Part shown: positions 21,263 to 29,733 of the stretch, in pieces
How the letters are laid out: the number at the start of each line of letters is the position of its first letter
Position numbering within the stretch: the stretch's first letter is position 1
Assembly: GCA_024274875.1 (NCBI GenBank)
Contig: JAJSAH010000018.1
Location: 1 to 55,146, forward strand
Direction: 5' to 3'
DNA from: an archaeon
Lineage (GTDB): Archaea > Micrarchaeota > Micrarchaeia > CAILAH01
Length of the DNA: 55,146 nt
Notes under the pieces: generated by a model
What the model was told of the DNA's origin: nothing
Seen by the model: the letters and a program-made list of their open reading frames with translations, nothing else
Databases searched by the model: none
Program-made: the position numbers and the translations under genes

Positions 21263-21619
21263 GTGAACATTGCAAATATAGGAATAGATGTTGTTGATAT
21301 TGAAAGGACAAAAAGAATACTTGCATCTAAAACAGGCAGTAATTTTATCGCGAGCACATACACTAAAAATGAGATCGAGTACTGCAATGGATGCCCGGTA
21401 AAATTGTCAGGGCATTTTGCGGTTAAAGAGGCAGTTTACAAAGCACTTGGAACTGGATGGATTAACGGGCGCGAAGTAGAAGTGCTGCACGGGAAGGATG
21501 GAGTTCCAATAGTTAAACTGCATGGAAAAACAAAAAAAATCGCAAAAAACAAAAAAATCAGCGCAAGCATCGCGTATGCAAGCGAAATTGCAATCGCAGC
21601 AGTTGTCATTTACGAGTAA
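21263..21619 (+). CDS. acpS: Holo-ACP synthase (4'-phosphopantetheinyl transferase)
   Basis: IGIDVVDIERTKRIL, GHFAVKEAVYKALGTG motifs. Confidence 0.88.
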   Translation: MNIANIGIDVVDIERTKRILASKTGSNFIASTYTKNEIEYCNGCPVKLSGHFAVKEAVYKALGTGWINGREVEVLHGKDGVPIVKLHGKTKKIAKNKKISASIAYASEIAIAAVVIYE

Positions 21620-21848
21620 GCTTCTTTTTTATGTATGCAATCGCCTGGCCCACAGTCTTGTTGCGGTTGGCATCTTGAGAAGGAACCTTTATGCCAAACT
21701 CATTCTCAGTGGCAGCTATTAATGCGATTATATCCATGGACTTTGCATTTAAATCCTCTACAAACCTCGTGTTATTTTTTATTGCTGACGGCTTGACTCT
21801 GAATATGTCTGAGACAATGCTTTTGAACCTATCCTCGATGCTTTTCAT
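21606..21848 (-). CDS. acpP: Acyl carrier protein
   Basis: FVEDLNAKSMDIIALIAATENEFGIKVPSQDANRNKTVGQAIAYI: ACP fold pattern with candidate phosphopantetheine Ser. Confidence 0.85.
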   Translation of the reverse strand: MKSIEDRFKSIVSDIFRVKPSAIKNNTRFVEDLNAKSMDIIALIAATENEFGIKVPSQDANRNKTVGQAIAYIKKKLTRK

Positions 21849-22250
21849 TCATTTCACAACCCTGAACAAGACAACATTGATGCCTGCTTTCTTCGATACT
21901 TTTGCTCTAACTTTTGCTGGAAGATTTTCATTGCCCTCCTTGATTTTCTCAGGAGTCGATGCATCCAATCCTTCAATCATCGTAAGGAATGTTGGGCCCT
22001 CCTCCAACTCAACCAAACCGTATGCATACGGAGAATACTTTGCAAACTTCTTTGGAGGAAGTATGCTCGTTGAATAGTAATGCACTATGCCTTTTCCTGA
22101 AATTTTCTTATAAGATATATTCCTGCTACCGCATTCCCTGCATGCTGCCACGGGAGGAAAGGTCCATTTCCCGCAATCCTTACAATGCGCGCCAAGTATC
22201 TTGCCTTTTGCAAGATTTCCATAAAACATTTTTGCGATTTTATCAACCAT
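21849..22250 (-). CDS. DUF35 / Zn-ribbon OB-fold acyl-CoA-associated protein
   Basis: HCKDCGKWTFPPVAACRECGSRNISYKKISGKGIVHYYST...PYAYGLVELEEG. Confidence 0.9.
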   Translation of the reverse strand: MVDKIAKMFYGNLAKGKILGAHCKDCGKWTFPPVAACRECGSRNISYKKISGKGIVHYYSTSILPPKKFAKYSPYAYGLVELEEGPTFLTMIEGLDASTPEKIKEGNENLPAKVRAKVSKKAGINVVLFRVVK

Positions 22251-22254
22251 GCAA

Positions 22255-23523
22255 TCACCTCTTTTTAAACACAGTTACAGCAGTTTGCATGCCATACCCA
22301 TGGTTATGCTGAGCAGCAACCTTAATTTCCTTTTTAACCTGCCGCCTTCCTGCTTCACCTCTCATTTGCTTCACGATTTCATATGTTTCTGCTCCTGGAG
22401 ATGCAGCAAACGCATGACCCTTGCCGTGCCTGCCTCCTGAAGTATTCATCGGCTTGTCATGGTTGTACAATGTACGGTCCTCCAAGAACGCCTTCCATGC
22501 CTCGCCTTTCTTGAAGTATCCAGCAATTTCTGAAAGTATTAACTGATAGATCTGCATGCAGTCATGCACAGATAAATAATCTAAATTCTTTCCGCTCACT
22601 TTCGCCATCCTGTACGCATTCTTGAATGCAACCTTGTCAATGAACCAATTTGTCGGGTCCTTGTCATGCCATGGGTAATTGCTCGCTGACCAATGGAACC
22701 CGATTATGTCAATAGGCTGATCACTGAACTTGCGGGCTTTATCCGGTCTTGTAACTATGTATGCTGATGCGCCATCAGCAGTGTTAAGAGCGCTTAACAA
22801 TCTTGTAGGGTATGCAAAGAAAGGATTATTCCTTGATTTCCAATAATCATACGTTGTCCTAAAACGCTTTCTTTTAGATGATTTCTCCAAACTCTCAGTC
22901 ACGAATGCTTTAGGATTAAGCGATGAATGCTTCCTTACCGCCTTATGCACATGATACATCACCCTATCCATTTCATCCAATGGAATATTATTCTTCCGCG
23001 CATAACCTAATGTTGGTATTGCGCCGTAGGCAGTTGCAATGTCATAGCAATGATGGTATGCATAAATCTGATCCACGCCAAAATCAGTCCAATACCATAA
23101 CTGCTGCGGCCCGATGGCTTTCCTCTCAACAGGGTTGTCATTGGGATATGATGACAGAATCTCAGCGCCAGCCACCAATACTGTATCAAATTTTCCGGAA
23201 GATACTGCCATAGCAGCCAAACCCAACCCTGTATTTAATGTTGAGCATGCAGTTGCAAAATGCAACCCAGGTTTAAGATTAAGCCCAAGCCAATCAGCAA
23301 GCTGTGTATGATGGCTGTACACATGAGAACTATGGCTGAGCATGCTTCCTATGTAAAATGCGTCTATGTCCTTCCCTGTCATGCCTGCATCATCCATCGC
23401 TTCAAACGCCGCCTCAGCAATAAGCTCGTGGAATGTTTTTCCCTTAAGCTCAGGAGTTTTAAGAACGCTCCCAAACTTAGTGCATCCCACACCTACAATA
23501 GATCCTTTGGGTTTTGCGGTCAA
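22255..23523 (-). CDS. Thiolase family protein (SCP2-thiolase-like)
   Basis: VGVGCTKFG, FATACSTLNTGLGLAAMAV (nucleophile Cys), GGRHGKGHAFAASP, C-terminal HNHGYGMQTAVTVF in place of the CxG motif. Confidence 0.9.
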   Translation of the reverse strand: MTAKPKGSIVGVGCTKFGSVLKTPELKGKTFHELIAEAAFEAMDDAGMTGKDIDAFYIGSMLSHSSHVYSHHTQLADWLGLNLKPGLHFATACSTLNTGLGLAAMAVSSGKFDTVLVAGAEILSSYPNDNPVERKAIGPQQLWYWTDFGVDQIYAYHHCYDIATAYGAIPTLGYARKNNIPLDEMDRVMYHVHKAVRKHSSLNPKAFVTESLEKSSKRKRFRTTYDYWKSRNNPFFAYPTRLLSALNTADGASAYIVTRPDKARKFSDQPIDIIGFHWSASNYPWHDKDPTNWFIDKVAFKNAYRMAKVSGKNLDYLSVHDCMQIYQLILSEIAGYFKKGEAWKAFLEDRTLYNHDKPMNTSGGRHGKGHAFAASPGAETYEIVKQMRGEAGRRQVKKEIKVAAQHNHGYGMQTAVTVFKKR

Positions 23524-23586
23524 ATCATCACCTACTAAGAACTCAGGGATAAAATTTAAATTACTTGCTGAACTGAAGGATTAGAA

Positions 23587-24114
23587 TTAATATGCATATT
23601 CTTCTTTTTCACCGGAACGTTTATTAGAGTATCTCGAAAGTATGAACAATAAATCAGACAATCTGTTAAGATACTTCAATTCTGTTAAGAACTTCCCCTC
23701 ATTCTCATATAACAAAGATATGATGCGCTCTGCCCTCCTGCAAACTGCCCTCGAAACATGCAAAAACGCAGCAAGCCGCGTTCCGCTGGGCAGTATGAAT
23801 GAATTAAGTCCAGGGAGATCGCCCGCATACTTGTCTATTTGATTTTCAATGTATGAGATGCGGTTTTCATCTATGCTCTCGTCCGAGCCGGCCACATGCC
23901 CCGCAACCTTATACAAATCCTGCTGAACCTCTTTTAACAAACTATTCAACTGATAATCTTCCTCGCAGTGAGCCCTGCACACACCTATGAATGAACTTAA
24001 CTCATCAAGCGTTCCACAGGCACCAACTAATGGAGATTTCTTCTTTATCCTGCCACCGCTGAATATAGAAGTTTCGCCATAATCACCTAATCCTGTATAA
24101 ATCTTATCACTCAT
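23587..24114 (-). CDS. Cob(I)alamin adenosyltransferase (PduO type)
   Basis: IYTGLGDYGETSIFSGGRIKKKSPLVGACGTLDELSSFIG; FILPSGTRLAAFLHVSRAVCRRAER. Confidence 0.92.
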   Translation of the reverse strand: MSDKIYTGLGDYGETSIFSGGRIKKKSPLVGACGTLDELSSFIGVCRAHCEEDYQLNSLLKEVQQDLYKVAGHVAGSDESIDENRISYIENQIDKYAGDLPGLNSFILPSGTRLAAFLHVSRAVCRRAERIISLLYENEGKFLTELKYLNRLSDLLFILSRYSNKRSGEKEEYAY

Positions 24115-24145
24115 GCATAAATTAAGCCGAATATAATATATAAAA

Positions 24146-24433
24146 TTATATCTTTGAATAACCTCTTTTTAACCTATTTTCAGGCCTGTTAAGAATCCGT
24201 CTTCCATAAACCACGCATGCAGAATTATCTGGCAGTTTGAACTTGAACACTTGTCCATCCTTAGGCACTTTTTTTATTGAGCTGTCTTCCGCTCTGAGAA
24301 TTAATACATTGCGCGTCTCATCAATTACCTCGCCCTTCAGTCCTACATGGGGCTTTGAACGCGAACCACTTACAACCTCAACCTGCAAACCGATTAACTC
24401 ATGAACAATGATATTGCGTTCAGTGATCATAGT
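24146..24433 (-). CDS. rnp1: Ribonuclease P protein component 1 (Rpp29)
   Basis: MITERNIIVHELIGLQVEVVSGSRSKPHVGLKGEVIDETRNVLIL; located after L29-aIF1. Confidence 0.9.
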   Translation of the reverse strand, partial: TMITERNIIVHELIGLQVEVVSGSRSKPHVGLKGEVIDETRNVLILRAEDSSIKKVPKDGQVFKFKLPDNSACVVYGRRILNRPENRLKRGYSKI

Positions 24434-24450
24434 ACACGCCAAGCGAAAAA

Positions 24451-24756
24451 TTACCTTATGAAGATGTCAGTTTCCTTAAACCCTAGTTTAATGAGCGCAT
24501 TCTTTGCATCATCCTTGCGGTTCCCCTGCAGCATAATCCGCCCATCCTTATGCGTGCCGCCAGTTGACAGCATATGCTTCAGCTCCTTTGCAATTTTGGA
24601 AATTTCCTTATCATCTAAACCGTCAACAATAGTAACTAATTTTCCAAAACGCTTTTTATCTACATAAATAGTTATCCTGTGAGGCTCCTCCTTCTCAAGA
24701 GCCTCGCATACGCAGATATCCTGCGGCAGACCACATTTAGGACAAATGCCAGCCAT
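24451..24756 (-). CDS. Translation initiation factor aIF1 (SUI1)
   Basis: CPKCGLPQDICVCE; LSTGGTHKDGRIMLQGNRKDDAKNALIKLGF. Confidence 0.93.
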   Translation of the reverse strand: MAGICPKCGLPQDICVCEALEKEEPHRITIYVDKKRFGKLVTIVDGLDDKEISKIAKELKHMLSTGGTHKDGRIMLQGNRKDDAKNALIKLGFKETDIFIR

Positions 24757-24758
24757 CT

Positions 24759-24962
24759 TTACGATACACCTCTTTCCCTGAGGACTGTTAAAAGCCTTGC
24801 AATAGCCTTCCTCAATTCTTTTATGCGGCCAGTATTTATATTCTTTCCGCCGCGCCTGGATGTTGAGTTCTCCTTGACAAGTTCAGCCCTTAATTGATAT
24901 ATGCGCTCCTTTATCATCCTGTCATCCATATCACGAATTTCATTGATTTTCAGCACAGCCAT
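24759..24962 (-). CDS. rpl29: Ribosomal protein uL29
   Basis: LKINEIRDMDDRMIKERIYQLRAELVKENS...INTGRIKELRKAIARLLTV. Confidence 0.93.
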   Translation of the reverse strand: MAVLKINEIRDMDDRMIKERIYQLRAELVKENSTSRRGGKNINTGRIKELRKAIARLLTVLRERGVS

Positions 24963-25784
24963 TTAATCACCTTTGCTTTTCTTTTTCTTCTTGGCAGTTT
25001 TCTTCTTGCTCGCTGATTTCTTCTTCCTTGTTCCTTTCTTTGCCTTGCTCGTTTTTTCAGTTTTGGGTTCAGCATCGCTCTTCGTCTTAGATCTTCTGGA
25101 TTCAGAAGATTCATCTGGTTTTGGCTCTTTGCGTTCTGCTGGTTTCTGCTCTTTCATTGCTTGATCCAAAACAGGTTCTACTTCACTTTCAGAAATCTCA
25201 ACCTTCTTATCTGGGAACTCCACATCTGGAGGAGCGATGCTCACAAGAACGCCAATAGCGCCCGCTTTTGGGTATGCGGTCACATGCGCGCGCTTCACCC
25301 ACCTCGCAGGCTCGCCGGCCTTTGGGAGATAACCTGCCATGGCCCTAAATGTGCGCGCCCTGCCGCCTTTAGCCGCCAATTTGCCGCTTATAACTATCTC
25401 GCACCCAACTGCACCTGCATCCATAATTGATTTTATCATGAAATGCATCATCCTGCGCGGGTTCTTGCCCATCTCAATCAATCTTCTCAGCTTATCAGCA
25501 ATCACCTGCGGCTCAAGGTTGGGCGATGACACCGCAGATATGTTAATCTTTGGATTATCTATTCCAAACTCTTTCTTAAGTCTCTCAGTAATTTCATTTA
25601 TCGTTCTTCCCTTTCTGCCTATCACTCTTCCAGGATTAGTAACTTCCGCAGTGATCAGAGTAATCAAGGGGGTTTTCTGTATAGTTAGGTTGGAGAACCC
25701 TGCTCTCTGAAGCTGATTTTTCATAAAATCAGCTATCTTAAATCGCAATACGGAATCTTCTATAAACTTCCTTTCAACAGTCAT
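24963..25784 (-). CDS. rps3: Ribosomal protein uS3 with Lys-rich C-terminal extension
   Basis: VERKFIEDSVLRFKIADFMKNQLQRAGFSNLTIQKTPLITLITAEVTNPGRVIGRKGRTI. Confidence 0.96.
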   Translation of the reverse strand: MTVERKFIEDSVLRFKIADFMKNQLQRAGFSNLTIQKTPLITLITAEVTNPGRVIGRKGRTINEITERLKKEFGIDNPKINISAVSSPNLEPQVIADKLRRLIEMGKNPRRMMHFMIKSIMDAGAVGCEIVISGKLAAKGGRARTFRAMAGYLPKAGEPARWVKRAHVTAYPKAGAIGVLVSIAPPDVEFPDKKVEISESEVEPVLDQAMKEQKPAERKEPKPDESSESRRSKTKSDAEPKTEKTSKAKKGTRKKKSASKKKTAKKKKKSKGD

Positions 25785-25787
25785 TCA

Positions 25788-26462
25788 TTACACCTTCTTC
25801 TTTGATTCTTTGAGCTTTTTAGATTTGGGAACATGCTTGCTTTTTTCCTTTGGCTTTGACTCCTGTTTCTCAGCGGATTTCTTCGCAGGTAATCTTTCTT
25901 TTGCAACATCGTCCGCCTTCTTCGCCTCCACAGAGGGTTGTTTCTGCTTATTAGATTCAACTGCCTTCTCTTTCTTTTTCTTCTTTTCTGGCAAGCTAAC
26001 TTCTGCAATCTTGCGAGGTTCGCCTTTCAAAACAATCTCTACACGAGCTGTCTCATAATCCCATCGCATCCTTCTTCCTTTTGGAGCAAGTCTCGGAAAC
26101 ATGCTCTGCTTATTCGCCGCCGCGTGAACAACCACCAAGGTATCCTCTTCAAGCTGTTTAACGCGAGCATTATTGATTGCGTTTGCAAGCACCCTCTTCA
26201 CAATCCTAACCGCCTTTACAGGATACCTGCCTTTCTTACCACCTAACTGCCTTCTATGCCCAAGCTTCTTGTTATGTCTTCGATATTCAATGGGAATCTC
26301 CATGCGCTCAGCCTTGCCTAAAAGAGCCATCGCATCATTTACTGGTTTGTTCCGTATATTCCTGCATACTTCGCACAAATCCTTGTAAGATGCATCTAAA
26401 TCATACCGCTGCGCACGCGCAAACTCTTCGCCAGCTTTGCCAAATGAATATCTCATGTGCAT
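25788..26462 (-). CDS. rpl22: Ribosomal protein uL22 with Lys-rich C-terminal extension
   Basis: ARAQRYDLDASYKDLCEVCRNIRNKPVNDAM...APKGRRMRWDYETARVEIVL. Confidence 0.95.
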   Translation of the reverse strand: MHMRYSFGKAGEEFARAQRYDLDASYKDLCEVCRNIRNKPVNDAMALLGKAERMEIPIEYRRHNKKLGHRRQLGGKKGRYPVKAVRIVKRVLANAINNARVKQLEEDTLVVVHAAANKQSMFPRLAPKGRRMRWDYETARVEIVLKGEPRKIAEVSLPEKKKKKEKAVESNKQKQPSVEAKKADDVAKERLPAKKSAEKQESKPKEKSKHVPKSKKLKESKKKV

Positions 26463-26480
26463 ACCTTATCACCAACTAAC

Positions 26481-26879
26481 CTACTTCAACGGAACAAATT
26501 TGCTTCCTCTCGTCGCGCCAACACCAGGTCCTGAATGTTGCACCCTCTTTGTTGTGTGCGCGAAATCGCCTAACCTTCTTCCAACCATCAACGGAGATAT
26601 CTGAACATTAACGAACTCTTTGCCGTTATGAACTCCAAACTTCAACCCAATCCAACTGGGCAAAATGACCGCTTCGCGCACATGTGTCTTTATTACGCCA
26701 CCCTTTCCAGAAGATTTAACTTTCTTAACCTTCTCGACAAGTTTGCGATATGAGACATTCTCAGATATGCGTTTGTATGATCTGCGCGCGCGGGATTTTG
26801 CATATTTTGATATAAACTCTTCATCGCCAAGCTCAGATAATTGTTCTGAATCTTTTCCATATATGTCAATCTTAGCCAT
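26481..26879 (-). CDS. rps19: Ribosomal protein uS19
   Basis: IKTHVREAVILPSWIGLKFGVHNGKEFVNVQISPLMVGRRLGDFAHTTKRVQHSGPGVGATRGSKFVPLK. Confidence 0.96.
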   Translation of the reverse strand: MAKIDIYGKDSEQLSELGDEEFISKYAKSRARRSYKRISENVSYRKLVEKVKKVKSSGKGGVIKTHVREAVILPSWIGLKFGVHNGKEFVNVQISPLMVGRRLGDFAHTTKRVQHSGPGVGATRGSKFVPLK

Positions 26880-26883
26880 TCAT

Positions 26884-27639
26884 TCACCTCTTTTTCTCCT
26901 TGAGCCTCTGCTTAAGCGAGGTCTTTCTACCAGTAGTGCGAGCGGCAATATGGCCAACTTTCTGGCCAGCCGGCGCGTTGCGCGCAACAGCTGTCCCCCT
27001 TCCACTGTGATGCTGTTTGCCTCCAAATGGATGGTCAACCGCATTCATTGCCACGCCTCTCACCTTTGGCCACAGTTTGTTCCTCGCGCGCATCTTATAG
27101 TACGCAACGCCAGCTTTCATAAGCGGGAGCTCTTCCCTGCCCCCCATTGAAAGGCATCCCAACTGCGCCCTGCATTTTGGATTAATTGTGACAGTCCTTT
27201 TAGATGGCAATCTTACATGCACGCCATCCTCATCTTTGGAGCGAATGTATGCTATGCCCCCTGAAGAACGCACGAGCTTGCCTCCATCACCAGGCCGCAA
27301 CTCAATGTTGAATACAGGAGCTCCCTCTGGAATGCTCGAAAGCGGGAGCACACTGCCTAAAGTGGGAGATGCATTAATGCCTTCTTCAATCCTATCGCCT
27401 ATCTTAATCCCCTCTGGAGCAAAGTATACGCGCACTTCATTATTTTCAAATAATACTTTCATCAATATTGCTGAATGAAGAGGATGCCTAAGCAATTCAA
27501 CAACTTCACCAATTATGCGGCTCCTCTTCTCCTTCGCATCGAAAGACCTATAAGCAACCTTGTAAACATACTTATGCGAGGGCGCAATATACCTCGGAGA
27601 CCCCCTTCCACGCCTTTGCGATATTAACCGTTTACCCAT
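26884..27639 (-). CDS. rpl2: Ribosomal protein uL2
   Basis: MGKRLISQRRGRGSPRY; VRGVAMNAVDHPFGGKQHHSGRGTAVARNAPAG. Confidence 0.97.
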   Translation of the reverse strand: MGKRLISQRRGRGSPRYIAPSHKYVYKVAYRSFDAKEKRSRIIGEVVELLRHPLHSAILMKVLFENNEVRVYFAPEGIKIGDRIEEGINASPTLGSVLPLSSIPEGAPVFNIELRPGDGGKLVRSSGGIAYIRSKDEDGVHVRLPSKRTVTINPKCRAQLGCLSMGGREELPLMKAGVAYYKMRARNKLWPKVRGVAMNAVDHPFGGKQHHSGRGTAVARNAPAGQKVGHIAARTTGRKTSLKQRLKEKKR

Positions 27640-27651
27640 TAAATCCCCTCA

Positions 27652-27900
27652 TCATACAACTAAACCGAATTTCGTTGCAATCTCATCAGGAGTATGCTCT
27701 TTAGACAAAGTGATTATTGCCTTCTTAAGCCCCCTTGGAGTGTACATAATATTAATCTTCAAAACTTTAAGGCCATATATGGTCCTCAACTCCTCATGCA
27801 GTGAATCTTTATCTGTGCTTTTATCAACAATAACCTCAAATTTATTCTCGCGCTCAAGAAGCCTGCTCGCTTTTTCTGAGTTAACAACTTTAACAATCAT
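27652..27900 (-). CDS. rpl23: Ribosomal protein uL23
   Basis: SEKASRLLERENKFEVIVDKSTDKDSLHEELRTIYGLKVLKINIMYTPRGLKKAIITL. Confidence 0.95.
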   Translation of the reverse strand: MIVKVVNSEKASRLLERENKFEVIVDKSTDKDSLHEELRTIYGLKVLKINIMYTPRGLKKAIITLSKEHTPDEIATKFGLVV

Positions 27901-28688
27901 GCCAATTCACCCATCTTGATAAATGCGCTTTTGCTCCAAACAACCAATCTGCCTGCCTTGCCGCCAGGAGCAATGTCGCGAACCTTAATCTTGCCCACCT
28001 CAACAACATCAACGCCAGGAATAGATGACGCGCTCTTAAGAATATTGCAATCTTTCGATACTATGAACAAAACCGACTTCCTAACCCTGTACGCTCTGCC
28101 AAGCCTCTTCCTCCTAACCCCAGTTATGCGCTTTTTGCTCGCAACAGACTTTTTAACATCATCTAAAAGGTTAAGGTTTTGCAACAGCTTAATCACATCC
28201 TTTGTCTTGGAGATAGATTCCAAATCATCTACTATAATATAAGGAACATTGTACTCCGCGCCTGTGCGATCTTTTACGGCATGCTTTGAAATTGTTGCAG
28301 CGAGCCCCGACCACAGCGCTTTTGCATATTCTTTCTTATTTATTTTCTCCTCAACAACCTTCTCAACTTTCGGGGGATGCGCCCTGCGTCCCGTAACTGC
28401 AAATGGAATCCTCCTTACTCTGCCATACCTACCCTTAGGAAGTTTTTCATGAGGCAGCATGGCGTGACCGCGATTTTTCATCGTGCGGTATGCATCCTTG
28501 TTTCCTATATAATCCGCGCTTGTCTCCATGCCAGCCCATCGGTAAGGCGATTTTGGCTGGTATGTTTTGGATAATTCAGACCGCACTGCGCGCACGATCA
28601 AATCCTCACGCACCTCGACATTAAACTGAGGCGGAATATCAACCTCCTCAACTTTTTCACCTGCAATTGATAAAACTTGAGCCTTCAT
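27897..28688 (-). CDS. rpl4: Ribosomal protein uL4
   Basis: SPYRWAGMETSADYIGNKDAYRTMKNRGHAMLPHEKLPKGRYGRVRRIPFAVTGRRAHPPKVEK. Confidence 0.96.
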   Translation of the reverse strand: MKAQVLSIAGEKVEEVDIPPQFNVEVREDLIVRAVRSELSKTYQPKSPYRWAGMETSADYIGNKDAYRTMKNRGHAMLPHEKLPKGRYGRVRRIPFAVTGRRAHPPKVEKVVEEKINKKEYAKALWSGLAATISKHAVKDRTGAEYNVPYIIVDDLESISKTKDVIKLLQNLNLLDDVKKSVASKKRITGVRRKRLGRAYRVRKSVLFIVSKDCNILKSASSIPGVDVVEVGKIKVRDIAPGGKAGRLVVWSKSAFIKMGELA

Positions 28689-28699
28689 TCAATACACCT

Positions 28700-29665
28700 T
28701 CATACTGCTTTGGATTTATAAGTTACCTTAAGCTCCCTCTTTGAATCGGGCTTGCGCAACGCCCTTCTCAATTTGATCAAACGCTTCTTAGCTCCTGGTA
28801 TAGAACCTTTTATTACTACATATTTTGTTTTTACAACGCCATAATGCAAAAGACCGCCTTTTTGGTTTATATCAGAGTTCTCGCCCAAATCAACGATTAA
28901 ATTATTGAGCACTGTGCGCTTGTGGTACCCAACTTGGCCGGCCTGCAAAGCAGTGTACTCAACCACGGGAGGATGCCACGAGCCAAGATTTCCAACATGT
29001 CTGCGCACGCCAGTAGCCTTCCTGCGCTGTATGGCCACTCCAAACCGCTTAACAACACCCTGCCATCCTTTGCCCTTAGTCACTCCAATCACATCAACAT
29101 AATCGCCTTTGCTGAACACATCGCCAACATTGATCTCCTTGCCTACGATCTGCTTAACATACTCAACCATTTCATCAATCTTGCTGCCCCCAACTCCTAA
29201 CTCAATTCTCTCACCGCGCTTCTTGCCAGTAGTTGTCAAAGACGGATTCGTAAGCGCGAGAACCCTCAATTCACATATCTGCTCCTTATGCTTATCCAAT
29301 TCGTCAACCATTGATTTTGCTTTTTTTACGCCCGCACGCTTCAATACCGCATCATCCTTCGCAAAAAATGCTCCAATAAGCTTCTTTCCATAAGGCGTAT
29401 GTTTGTACGCGCGAACGCCGTATACAAGCAACGGAGGTGTCTCCACAACCGTGCCTGCTATCATAACCTCTTTGCCTTTGTTCGGTGAAGTAGGATGCGT
29501 TTCGTTGTAAATCACATGCAGCATGCCTGCTTTATAACCTGCAAACCCAAGAAGGCACGGCTTAGAATAGCCCGGCCAAGTGCGTATCCTCCCATTATGC
29601 GTGCTTGCACGCTTGCGCGGCCTGAACGCAAGCGACCCTTTTCGCGACGAATGTGCTTTTGGCAT
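28700..29665 (-). CDS. rpl3: Ribosomal protein uL3
   Basis: MPKAHSSRKGSLAFRPRKRASTHNGRIRTWPGY; GVTKGKGWQGVVKRFGVAIQRRKATGVRRHVGNLG. Confidence 0.97.
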   Translation of the reverse strand: MPKAHSSRKGSLAFRPRKRASTHNGRIRTWPGYSKPCLLGFAGYKAGMLHVIYNETHPTSPNKGKEVMIAGTVVETPPLLVYGVRAYKHTPYGKKLIGAFFAKDDAVLKRAGVKKAKSMVDELDKHKEQICELRVLALTNPSLTTTGKKRGERIELGVGGSKIDEMVEYVKQIVGKEINVGDVFSKGDYVDVIGVTKGKGWQGVVKRFGVAIQRRKATGVRRHVGNLGSWHPPVVEYTALQAGQVGYHKRTVLNNLIVDLGENSDINQKGGLLHYGVVKTKYVVIKGSIPGAKKRLIKLRRALRKPDSKRELKVTYKSKAV

Positions 29666-29733
29666 ACAACCACTTTTTTAAACGTTTTATTTGCGTGCCT
29701 TTATTCAGAAGGCTAATATTTAAAAAAGTATTT

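Noticed and set aside
25781-26008. Arg/Lys-rich 75-aa ORF overlapping uL22 tail
   Set aside because: Alternate-frame reading of the lysine-rich uL22 extension
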